NCBI GenBank assembly: GCA_032718475.1
Contig: JAUCBJ010002821.1
Coordinates: forward strand, 1-50,244
DNA: 50,244 nucleotides
Reading direction: 5' to 3'
Origin: Nemertoderma westbladi
Taxonomy: Eukaryota > Xenacoelomorpha > Nemertodermatida > Nemertodermatidae
Positions 11,501 through 22,200 of the stretch are shown in pieces (positions within the stretch are counted from its first letter, which is position 1; each line of letters begins with the position of its first letter). The notes beneath the pieces are model-generated. The model was not told the origin of the DNA, ran no database searches, and worked only from the letters and a program-made list of their open reading frames with translations. A program made the position numbers and the translations under genes.

Positions 11501-13263
11501 CCCCGCCTTACAGCAACCCTCCTTACACACTTCCCCGCCTTACAGCAACCCTCCTTACTCACTTCCCCGCCTTACAGCAACCCTCCTTACTCACTTCCCC
11601 GCCTTACATCAACCCTCCTTACTCACTCCCCCGCCTTACAGCAACCCTCCTTACTCACTCCCCCGCCTTACAGCAACCCTCCTTACACACTTCCCCGCCT
11701 TACAGCAACCCTCCTTACTCACTCCCCCGCCTTACAGCAACCCTCCTTACACACTCCCCCGCCTTACAGCAACCCTCCTTACATACTTCCCCGCCTTACA
11801 GCAACCCTCCTTACACACTTCCCCGCCTTACAGCAACCCTCCTTACTCACTTCCCCGCCTTACAGCAACCCTCCTTACACACTTCCCCGCCTTACAGCAA
11901 CCCTCCTTACACACTTCCCCGCCTTACAGCAACCCTCCTTACTCACTTCCCCGCCTTACAGCAACCCTCCTTACTCACTCCCCCGCCTTACAGCAACCCT
12001 CCTTACTCACTTCCCCGCCTTACAGCAACCCTCCTTACTCACTCCCCCGCCTTACAGCAACCCTCCTTACTCACTTCCCCGCCTTACAGCAACCCTCCTT
12101 ACACACTTCCCCGCCTTACAGCAACCCTCCTTACACACTCCCCCGCCTTACAGCAACCCTCCTTACTCACTTCCCGCCTTACAGCAACCCTACTTACACA
12201 CTCCCCCGCCTTACAGCAACCCTGCCTTACTCACTCCCCCGCCTTACAGCAACCCTCCTTACTCACTCCCCCGCCTTACAGCAACCCTCCTTACTCACTT
12301 CCCCGCCTTACAGCAACCCTCCTTACTCACTTCCCCGCCTTACAGCAACCCTCCTTACTCACTTCCCCGCCTTACAGCAACCCTCCTTACACACTTCCCC
12401 GCCTTACAGCAACCCTCCTTATTCACTTCCCCGCCTTACAGCAACCCTCCTTACTCACTCCCCCGCCTTACAGCAACCCTCCTTACTCACTTCCCCGCCT
12501 TACAGCAACCCTCCTTACACACTTCCCCGCCTTACAGCAACCCTCCTTACACACTTCCCCGCCTTACAGCAACCCTCCTTACACACTTCCCCGCCTTACA
12601 GCAACCCTCCTTACTCACTCCCCCGCCTTACAGCAACCCTCCTTACTCACTTCCCCGCCTTACAGCAACCCTCCTTACACACTTCCCCGCCTTACAGCAA
12701 CCCTCCTTACACACTTCCCCGCCTTACAGCAACCCTCCTTACACACTTCCCCGCCTTACAGCAACCCTCCTTACACACTCCTCCGCCTTACAGCAACCCT
12801 ACTTACACACTCCCCCGCCTTACAGCAACCCTCCTTACTCACTCCCCCGCCTTACAGCAACCCTCCTTACTCACTTCCCCGCCTTACAGCAACCCTCCTT
12901 ACACACTTCCCCGCCTTACAGCAACCCTCCTTACACACTCCTCCGCCTTACAGCAACCCTACTTACACACTCCCCCGCCTTACAGCAACCCTCCTTACTC
13001 ACTCCCCCGCCTTACAGCAACCCTCCTTACACACTTCCCCGCCTTACAGCAACCCTCCTTACTCACTTCCCCGCCTTACAGCAACCCTCCTTACTCACTT
13101 CCCCGCCTTACAGCAACCCTCCTTACTCACTCCCCCGCCTTACAGCAACCCTCCTTACACACTTCCCCGCCTTACAGCAACCCTCCTTACACACTTCCCC
13201 GCCTTACAGCAACCCTCCTTACACACGTCCCCGCCTTACAGCAACCCTCCTTACTCACTTCCC
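5553..13263. repeat. 32-bp minisatellite, about 240 copies
   Basis: The unit consists of CCTTACAGCAACC, then CTCCTTAC, then (A/T)CACT(T/C)CCCCG, 32 bp in all. Two main dimorphic sites (A/T and T/C) give four common variants. Rarer variants cluster: TTACATCAACC at about 8270-8760, TTATACACTT at about 9790-10150 and again near 11040, and CTCCTCCGCC followed by CCCTACTTAC near 7033, 8963, 12780 and 12950. That clustering points to local duplication or gene conversion. Small indels occur near 6513, 11395, 12174 and 12223. Because 32 is not a multiple of 3 and the unit lacks stops, at least two plus-strand frames stay open for more than 2600 codons; these are not credible proteins. Confidence 0.97.
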
Positions 13264-13305
13264 TACTACTACTACTACTAGGATCGGTATGCTGCATCTG
13301 CCATC
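13263..13305 (-). mobile_element. Short 3'-end fragment of a non-LTR retrotransposon
   Basis: (CTA)n followed by GGATCGGTATGCTGCAT matches the 3' end of the larger fragment at 13757 onward. It directly abuts the last 32-bp unit. Only a few tens of bases are recognisable. Confidence 0.55.
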
Positions 13306-13756
13306 TGTCTATATTTACCACATGTCTATAAGTATGACCTCTCTAAGCCAGACCATTTTACCAATAATAGCCACCGGGGCGTATTCCGGGATATATATAT
13401 ATATTATTAATAGCTCTTCCCAGTGTGCCAACTAATAGTATTATTATTGTAGTATAGTAGGCCTATACATGATATTGTAGCTCAAGCCAATCAGAGAGCT
13501 AAATTCCACAACTTTTTTTCCTTCATGTCCAAAAATCTGCGGAAAAAATCGAGACAGGAAAGTAGCTAAGAGCTTCTTAAAAAGTAAGGTAGCTCATTAT
13601 TGTTACCAACAAGTTCTTACCTTTAAGGGGAGCTGTAGCAGGCACAGTGTCTTTAGAGGTGTGCCCAAATACCACCTGTGTTGAGATCAGAAGCAGATAG
13701 CATAACATCTTGTAGTTTTGAGACAAACAGTCAGGTTGGACAATTAGGTTGTATAT
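13306..13756. other. Gene-free spacer between two retrotransposon 3' ends
   Basis: No gene or array is seen. It contains a short (AT)n at 13391-13404. Confidence 0.5.
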
Positions 13757-14375
13757 CTACTACTACTACTACTAGGATCGGCATGCTGCATTGCAGCTGC
13801 ATTTTTAAGAATGCTGTGCCGGCTTGTCGACAAAATTGCGCCACCACAAATCCCTATCATCCAGGACATTTTCTAGATCATCCGCATCTTCAAGATCAGT
13901 GTCCTTTAAGATGCGTCACAAGAATGTCATGGGCTGTCCACCATGCTTATTCACATGCTTATGCTGCCAAAGCACAAGTTTATGCACTGGCTGGTCCTCA
14001 CGGCGAAAGCAATGTCCACCAAAGCAGAGGCGGCTTTGTTCTAGTGTCAAACTTGGGGGAACCAATGAGACACCTCCAATGTTATATAGTGTCTGGTTGG
14101 AGATGTGTGCATTGTACTTGACACAATGACCCCGGCGTAGCATTCTTGTGAATGTGCCATCCAGAGATTTGGTGTCCTCAGCAGTTAGAGCCCAGCATGG
14201 ACTCCCATAGAGGAGTACGGGAACTACTGCTGCTATAAATAATCGGACCTTATGTTTCCGATTAATTCTATCTGAGTGAATCTGACTTCCAATTCCTGGA
14301 AAGTCCATTCAAGGCTGCCCATGCCTTTCCCTTGCGTATTCGAAGGTCCTCATCTGACTTTCGGATCCATCAATA
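13757..14375 (-). pseudogene. Non-LTR retrotransposon, C-terminal RT fragment and 3' end
   Basis: On the minus strand an open stretch at 13916-14308 contains VRLFIAAVVPVLLYGSPCWAL, KSLDGTFTRMLRR, then RLCFGGHCFRREDQ and a LVLW...KH segment. This order is characteristic of the region after the RT domain of many LINE elements (LLYG...W, LDG..TRMLR, R..R..GHC.R). The 3' end at the lower coordinate carries GCATGCCGATCC followed by (TAG)n, that is a microsatellite-like tail rather than poly(A). The copy is 5'-truncated. I do not assign a clade. Confidence 0.75.
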
Positions 14376-14414
14376 TTCGTAAATTGGGTTATGATTGATG
14401 GGCGTACCCACGTT

Positions 14415-14640
14415 ACCTAGGATCAAGGATCCATAAGTCAGGTAAAAAGACCTTCGAATAAGTATGGGGAAGGCATGGCAGCCATAACACACAATACGTC
14501 GGAAACTCAAGGTTCCACTATTTAGAGCAGCAGTAGTCCAGTACTCCTTTATGGGAGTCCATCCTGGGCTCTAACTGCTGAGGACACCAAATATCTGGAT
14601 TGCACTTATACAAGAATGCTGCGCCGGGTATGTTAACCCA
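14415..14640 (+). pseudogene. Inverted partial copy of the same non-LTR retrotransposon
   Basis: Minus-strand words of the left fragment recur here in inverse orientation: TTCGAATAAGTATGGGGAAG, CTACTGCTGCTC, the segment encoding a YGSPSWALTAEDTK-like peptide, and GAATGCTGCGCCGG. With 14120-14375 it forms an inverted duplication whose spacer is about 14376-14414. Homology is lost after about 14640. Confidence 0.7.
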
Positions 14641-15390
14641 AGACAAGACAAAGGGTGACTTTCTGTCCAGTACTGTAATACTAAGGAATACTTTCTTGGT
14701 ATTTGATTGTACCCTAGTAAGAATAGCTATGCAGGCACAGCTGCTCCTCTCCGTTCTGCATTGAGTTAAAAAGGTTTTCTGCATCAATGTCCATGAAGAC
14801 CTGCCCCACTGTCAGGTCTTATGGTCTTCAGACCTCAACATAGTTACTGTAATTTTGATTTTCCGTTGGATTGTTTAATTTTAATTTTACTGAATTGAAT
14901 CGGTTCAAGAAAACTGAACGATAAATTTTTTGCTACAATAAGTGAAACATGAATAGAGTAAAAATATTATAAAGTAATCGTTTATACCGTCTCATATTTA
15001 TATAAAGTTGTGTTAATCCGTTGCATAGTGTGATTAATCTACTAATGTGTCGCCGCAAATACTGTAAGTACAGCAGGAATGTTGTAAATAAGATATGAAA
15101 TATGGAACATGTAAACCCGTAAATCTTAGGCCATATAAACAACCTACCGTATGTTGTACACACATCTCTACTTAATATCATTACACTAAATAAATATGTT
15201 GAGTAAACAGTTCAGGTAACATTTCGACGTTAATCTCCATAATGTATATAAAATATTAGTTAATTTGTTTGTTTTAGGGCGGCGAGACCGGGTATAGTAG
15301 TATGGGAACAGTTCAAGGGTATTTAATTAGTTTTAAGTATATCTGTCAACATTCTAATGTTGCTGCTCATGTAGTGAAATTGTAGTCATG
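14641..15390. other. Gene-free stretch
   Basis: No gene, RNA or array is recognised. It is AT-rich, especially 14870-15260. Confidence 0.45.
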
Positions 15391-17613
15391 TAGGTGAAGT
15401 TCCAGAAACTCAGATACAAATCGGGTACATACGTAATTCTGGAAAAAATTGGGAACTTACGGAACTGTGATACCGAAAATGGGGGACTTACGGAACTCTG
15501 ATACCAAAAATGGACTTTCGGAACTCTGATACCAAAAATGGGGGACTTACGGAACTCTGATACCAAAAATAGGGGACTTACGGAACCCTGATACTAAAAA
15601 TGGGGAACTTTCGGAACTCTGATACCAGAAATGGGGGACTTACGGAACTCTGATACAAAAATGGGGTACTTACAGAACTCTAATACTAAAAATGGGGACT
15701 TACAGAACTCTGATACTAAAAATGGGGAACTTACGGAACTCTGATACCAAAAATAGGGGACTTACAGAACTCTAATACTAAAAATGGGGGACTTCAGAAC
15801 TCTGATACTAAAATGGGGACCTTTCGGAACTCTGATACTAAAAATGGGGAACTTACGGAACTCTGATACTAAAAATTGGGGACCTACAGAACTCTGATAC
15901 TAAAATTGGGGACTTACGGAACTCTGATACTAAAAATGGGGAACTTACGGAACTCTGATACTAAAAATGGGGAACTTACAGATCTCTGATACTAAAATTG
16001 GGGACTTACGGAACTCTGATACTAAAAATGGGGAACTTACAGATCTCTGATACTAAAATTGGGGAACTTACGGAACTCTGATACCAAAAATAGGGGACTT
16101 ACAGAACTCTAATACTAAAAATGGGGGACTTCAGAACTCTGATACTAAAAATGGGGACTTACAGAACTCTGATACCAAAAATGGGGAACTTACGGAACTC
16201 TGATACCAAAAATGGACTTTCGGAACTCTGATACCAGAAATGGGGGACTTACGGAACTCTGATACCAAAAATAGGGGACTTACGGAACCCTGATACTAAA
16301 AATGGGGAACTTTCGGAACTCTGATACCAGAAATGGGGGACTTACGGAACTCTGATACAAAAATGGGGTACTTACAGAACTCTAATACTAAAAATGGGGA
16401 CTTACAGAACTCTGATACTAAAAATGGGGAACTTACGGAACTCTGATACCAAAAATAGGGGACTTACAGAACTCTAATACTAAAAATGGGGGACTTCAGA
16501 ACTCTGATACTAAAATGGGGACCTTTCGGAACTCTGATACTAAAAATGGGGAACTTACGGAACTCTGATACTAAAAATTGGGGACCTACAGAACTCTGAT
16601 ACTAAAATTGGGGACTTACGGAACTCTGATACTAAAAATGGGGAACTTACGGAACTCTGATACTAAAAATGGGGAACTTACAGATCTCTGATACTAAAAT
16701 TGGGGACTTACGGAACTCTGATACTAAAAATGGGGAACTTACAGATCTCTGATACTAAAATTGGGGAACTTACGGAACTCTGATACCAAAAATAGGGGAC
16801 TTACAGAACTCTAATACTAAAAATGGGGGACTTCAGAACTCTGATACTAAAAATGGGGACTTACAGAACTCTGATACCAAAAATGGGGAACTTACGGAAC
16901 TCTGATACCAAAAATAGGGGACTTACAGAACTCTAATACTAAAAATGGGGGACTTCAGAACTCTGATACTAAAAATGGGGACTTACAGAACTCTGATACT
17001 AAAATGGGGACCTTTCGGAACTCTGATACTAAAAATGGGGAACTTACGGAACTCTGATACTAAAAATTGGGGACCTACAGAACTCTGATACTAAAATTGG
17101 GGACTTACGGAACTCTGATACTAAAAATGGGGAACTTACGGAACTCTGATACTAAAAATGGGGAACTTACAGATCTCTGATACTAAAATTGGGGACTTAC
17201 GGAACTCTGATACTAAAAATGGGGAACTTACAGATCTCTGATACTAAAATTGGGGACTTACGGAACTCTGATACTAAAATGGGGTACTGTACTTACAGAA
17301 TTCTGATACTAAAAATGGGGAACTTACGGAACTCTGATACAAAAATGGGGTACTTACAGAACTCTGATACTAAAAATGGGGAACTTACGGAACTCTGATA
17401 CTAAAATGGGGTACTGTACTTACAGAATTCTGGTACTAAAAATGGGGAACTTACGGAACTCTGATACAAAAATGGGGTACTTACAGAACTCTGATACTAA
17501 AAATGGGGAACTTACGGAACTCTGATACAAAAATGGGGTACTTACAGAACTCTGATACTAAAAATGGGGAACTTACTGAACTCTGATACCAAAAATGGGG
17601 TACTTACAGAACT
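15391..17613. repeat. 30-31-bp minisatellite with a 702-bp higher-order repeat
   Basis: The unit contains GGAACTCTGATACTAAAAAT followed by GGGGAACTTAC or shorter variants. Length and sequence variants (AGATCTCTGATAC, GAACTCTAATAC, GGACCTTTCGG) recur in the same order at an offset of 702 bp: CGGAACCCTGATACT at 15581 and 16283, and GGACCTTTCGG near 15816 and 16518. A further partial copy follows 492 bp later. Confidence 0.95.
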
Positions 17614-18588
17614 TTATGACACAAACAACTTTTTTGATTATTATGTAAAATAAGTTGTATATTAATTACAGGTACATAACAGAATTAATAATGCACTGGT
17701 ATTGATTGAGAATTAAACGGGGTTTAATTAAAATGAAGAGGTGATTCGACGTCTTCTACAGGGAGTTGGTTTGGGGTATTGGGGTTCAGCAGTTCCGTAT
17801 TTGAGGAACGTTCCGCTGGTTCAGTTCTGTCGCGGACTCCGTTTCTCGCTGCCCATGAAGGAATAGTCAAGTCAATCTACGTATCTTCAGACTCAAAAGA
17901 AATTCGCAATCAATTCAAAGAGACATATAGGCATATAGACATATAGGCATATAGGCATCGAGGCATATAGACATATAGGCATCGAGGCATATAGACATAT
18001 AGGCATTATTTTTCGGATCATACCTACTGTATTATTCATGGTCGGTAGGCCTAATTATAGTTAAATTGGCATAAGCTAAACAAAAAGGTACAGGCTATAG
18101 AAGAATTAGGTTCGCTGTCTGACAGATGCTGTCTTTTTGTATTTTTTAGATATTATTTTAATGTTTGTTGAAGCTACTGAGTTTTGAATAAAATATATAT
18201 TTTATATAAGCCGGTATGAAAGTCGTATTAAAGAGATTTCACCGCTTAAAAAAGTCGTTTTAACGAGGTTTCATTCAAATTTGTTTCAATGATATTTCAT
18301 TGTTGAAGGTCGATTAATAAATGATACAGGTTTAAATTTAATTATTAATTACGTTGCTAAATTAATAGCTACACAAGCCGTGAGAATAATCATGGACTTC
18401 TGGAATATTAATTTCTACCTTATAAATAAATTAATTAAATATTAGATCAGTAATTATATTGGTGATTATTTATAACATTAATATATGTTTAGTATGTAGG
18501 ATCTAAAAGAAATAGTTATAAAAATATATTCTATTTTTATACACTTTTGGTGATATTAGCAAAATAATGTAGAATAAAAAAATATGTT
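17614..18588. other. AT-rich gene-free stretch with a small GGCATATAGACATATA-type repeat
   Basis: A short irregular tandem repeat of ACATATAGGCATATAG and ATAGGCATCGAGGC words occupies about 17922-18006. Otherwise there is no supported gene. The region lies 3' of the minus-strand membrane protein gene. Confidence 0.55.
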
Positions 18589-18966
18589 TCAAAATAATTG
18601 CGAAATAGTTAGGGAACCCCTGTATTCGCATAGATTGACTGAACTAGAAGTCGGCATCCCAATATCTTCATTCTCTGTTTTCTGATTGGTTTCGGCGATT
18701 TCTGTATCCCGACGTTGTTTCAGACACATTATTAGGATTGCTACCGATAATGCTATTATGACAACCGATGCTATACCCAATATAATATATATCGCTATTG
18801 GAATATCGTTATTCTCCTCCCCAACTACTTTCTCACTTTTACCGCCAGCAAACTTTGCGCAATTTGTTTGTTCACTACAGTCGCATTGTCCTGTAGATTC
18901 AACCGTTGTAACAGTAGTTCTAATAGCAGCATAGGCTAACAACGCCAGTAGTATTCTTGAGTTCAT
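18589..18966 (-). CDS. Small single-pass type I membrane protein, unknown function
   Basis: The 125-residue protein has the layout of a cell-surface protein. It starts with a signal peptide (MNSRILLALLAYAAI) and has a short extracellular part of about 35 residues with a Cys cluster (CDCSEQTNC). One transmembrane helix follows (IPIAIYIILGIASVVIIALS and on to about MCL), then a hydrophilic tail of about 44 residues beginning KQRRDTE. I chose the ATG at 18966; the frame is open a little further upstream but without another ATG nearby. It is uninterrupted between a plausible start and a TGA stop, so it could be a single-exon gene. No canonical AATAAA follows closely. It sits alone between two minisatellite arrays (15.4-17.6 and 19.2-27.8 kb). 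No family is recognised; membrane topology is inferred from hydropathy. Confidence 0.6.
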   Translation of the reverse strand: MNSRILLALLAYAAIRTTVTTVESTGQCDCSEQTNCAKFAGGKSEKVVGEENNDIPIAIYIILGIASVVIIALSVAILIMCLKQRRDTEIAETNQKTENEDIGMPTSSSVNLCEYRGSLTISQLF

Positions 18967-19141
18967 AGTCAATGTACTCTGTGTAATAATGTTTTGAGAA
19001 TGTTACATATACAGGATCTCAACTTCCACTGGAGTTCGTAATTTTAGTTCTAACAATAAAACAATAAAGTTTATGGTATTTCGAGTAGCGAAGTTAAATT
19101 GTTACCTAATACACCATAATAGTGTCATATTTTTCAGGTAA

Positions 19142-19172
<31 letters not shown>

Positions 19173-19173
19173 A
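19142..19173. repeat. C homopolymer followed by A homopolymer
   Basis: About 21 C (19142-19162) followed by about 11 A, about 50 bp before the 39-bp array. Confidence 0.9.
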
Positions 19174-19224
19174 TTATTTTACTAATCTTTTAATTAGATT
19201 GCAAGAAATTTGAGACAGAAATGG

Positions 19225-22200
19225 TTACATCTCTTTCCTCATTACTGGGTGAGTCAGCACTAGTTACACCTCCCTCCTCCTTACTGGGTGAGTCAGCACT
19301 AGTTACACCTCCTTCCTCATTACTGGGTGAGTCAGCACTAGTTACACCTCCTTCCTCATTACTGGGTGAGTCAGCACTAGTTACACCTCCCTCCTCCTTA
19401 CTGGGTGAGTCAGCACTAGTTACACCTCCTTCCTCATTACTGGGTGAGTCAGCACTAGTTACACCTCCCTCCTCCTTACTGAGTGAGTCAGCACTAGTTA
19501 CACCTCCCTCCTCCTTACTGGGTGAGTCAGCACTAGTTACACCTCCCTCCTCCTTACTGAGTGAGTCAGCACCAGTTACACCTCCCTCCTCCTTACTGGG
19601 TGAGTCAGCACTAGTTACACCTCCCTCCTCCTTACTGGGTGAGTCAGCACTAGTTACACCTCCCTCCTCCTTACTGGGTGAGTCAGCACTAGTTACACCT
19701 CCCTCCTCCTTACTGGGTGAGTTAGTACTAGTTACACCTCCCTCCTCCTTACTGGGTGAGTCAGCACGAGTTACACCTCCCTCCTCCTTACTGGGTGAGT
19801 CAGCACTAGTTACACCTCCCTCCTCCTTACAGGGTGAGTCAGCACTAGTTACACCTCCCTCCTCCTTACTGGGTGAGTCAGTACTAGTTACACCTCCCTC
19901 CTCCTTACTGGGTGAGTCAGCACTAGTTACACCTCCCTCCTCCTTACTGGGTGAGTTAGTACTAGTTACACCTCCCTCCTCCTTACTGGGTGAGTCAGCA
20001 CGAGTTACACCTCCCTCCTCCTTACTGGGTGAGTCAGCACTAGTTACACCTCCCTCCTCCTTACAGGGTGAGTCAGCACTAGTTACACATCCCTCCTCCT
20101 TATTGGGTGAGTCAGCACTAGTTACACCTCCCTCCTCCTTACTGGGTGAGTCAGCACTAGTTACACCTCCTTCCTCATTAGTTGGTGAGTCAGCACTAGT
20201 TACACCTCCCTCCTCATTAGTGGTTGAGTCAGCACTAGTTACACCTCCCTCCTTCTTACTGGGTGAGTCAGCACTAATTACACCACCCTCCTCCTTACTG
20301 GGTGAGTCAGCACTAGTTACACCTCCCACCTCCTTACTGGGTCTAGTTACACCTCCTTCCTCATTACTGGGTGAGTCAGCACTAATTACACCACCCTCCT
20401 CCTTACTGGGTAAGTCAGCACTAGTTACACCTCCCTCCTCCTCACTGGGTGAGTCAGTACTAGTTACACCTCCCTCCTTCTTACTGGGTGAGTCAGCACT
20501 AATTACACCACCCTCCTCCTTACTGGGTGAGTCAGCACTAGTTACACCTCCCACCTCCTTACTGGGTCTAGTTACACCTCCCACCTCCTTACTGTGTGAG
20601 TCAGTACTAGTTACACCTCCCTCCTCCTTACTGGGTGAGTCAGCGCTAGTTACACCTCCCTCATCCTTACTGGGTGAGTCAGCACTAATTACACCACCCT
20701 CCTCCTTACAGGGTGAGTCAGCACTAGTTACACCTCCCTCCTCCTCACTGGGTGAGTCAGTACTAGTTACACCTCCCTCCTTCTTACTGGGTGAGTCAGC
20801 ACTAATTACACCACCCTCCTCCTTACTGGGTGAGTCAGCACTAGTTACACCTCCCACCTCCTTACTGGGTCTAGTTACACCTCCCACCTCCTTACTGTGT
20901 GAGTCAGTACTAGTTACACCTCCCTCCTCCTTACTGGGTGAGTCAGCGCTAGTTACACCTCCCTCATCCTTACTGGGTGAGTCAGCACTAATTACACCAC
21001 CCTCCTCCTTACAGGGTGAGTCAGCACTAGTTACACCTCCCTCCTCCTTATTGGGTGAGTTAGCACTAGTTACACCTCCCTCCTCCTTACTGGGTGAGTC
21101 AGCACTAGTAACACCTCCCTCCTCCTTACTGGTTGAGTTAGTACTAGTTACACCTCCCTCCTCCTTACTGGGTGAGTCAGCACTAGTTACACCTCACTCC
21201 TCCTTACTGGTTGAGTTAGTACTAGTTACACCTCCCTCCTCCTTACTGGGTGAGTCAGCACTAGTTACACCTCCCTCCTCCTTACTGGGTGAGTCAGCAC
21301 TAGTTACACCTCCTTCCTCATCAGTTTGTGAGTCAGCACTAGTTACACCTCCCTCCTCCTTACTGGGTGAGTCAGCACTAGTTACACCTCCCTCCTCCTT
21401 ACTGGGTGAGTCAGCACTAGTTACACCTCCCTCCTCCTTACTGGGTGAGTCAGCACTAGTTACACCTCCCTCCTCCTTATTGGGTGAGTCAGTACTAGTT
21501 ACACCTCCCTCCTCCTTACCGGGTGAGTCAGCGCTAGTTACACCTCCCACCTCCTTACTTGGTGAGTCAGCACTAGTTACACCTCCCTCCTCCTTATTGG
21601 GTGAGTTAGCACTAGTTACACCACCCTCCTCCTTACAGGGTGAGTTAGTACTAGTTACACCTCCCTCCTCCTTACTGGGTGAGTCAGCACTAGTTACACC
21701 TCCCTCCTCCTTACCGGGTGAGTCAGCACTAGTTACACCTCCCTCCTCCTTATTGGGTGAGTTAGCACTAGTTACACCACCCTCCTCCTTACAGGGTGAG
21801 TTAGTACTAGTTACACCTCCCTCCTCCTTACTGGGTGAGTCAGCACTAGTTACACCTCCCTCCGCCTTACTGGGTGAGTCAGCGCTAGTTACACCTCCCT
21901 CATCCTTACTGGGTGAGTCAGCACTAGTTACACCTCCCTCCTCCTTACTGGGTGAGTCAGCACTAGTTACACCTCCCTCCTCCTTACCGGGTGAGTCAGC
22001 ACTAGTTACACCTCCCTCCTCCTTACAGGGTGAGTCAGCACTAGTTACACCTCCCTCCTCCTTATTGGGTGAGTTAGCACTAGTAACACCTCCCTCCTCC
22101 TCACTGGGTGAGTCAGTACTAGTTACACCTCCCTCCTCCTTACTGGGTGAGTCAGCACTAGTTACACCTCCCTCATCCTTACTGGGTGAGTCAGCACTAA

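Noticed and set aside
5435-13435. Giant plus-strand ORFs of more than 2600 codons across the 32-bp array
   Set aside because: Two different frames of the same strand are open with the same 32-residue periodic peptide, because the unit lacks stops and its length is not a multiple of 3. That is an artefact of repetition.
19190-20887. Minus-strand ORF with EEGGVTSADSPSK repeats
   Set aside because: Only part of the 39-bp array is open on this strand before stops near 21193 and 26968; there is no ATG start and no unique flanking domain.
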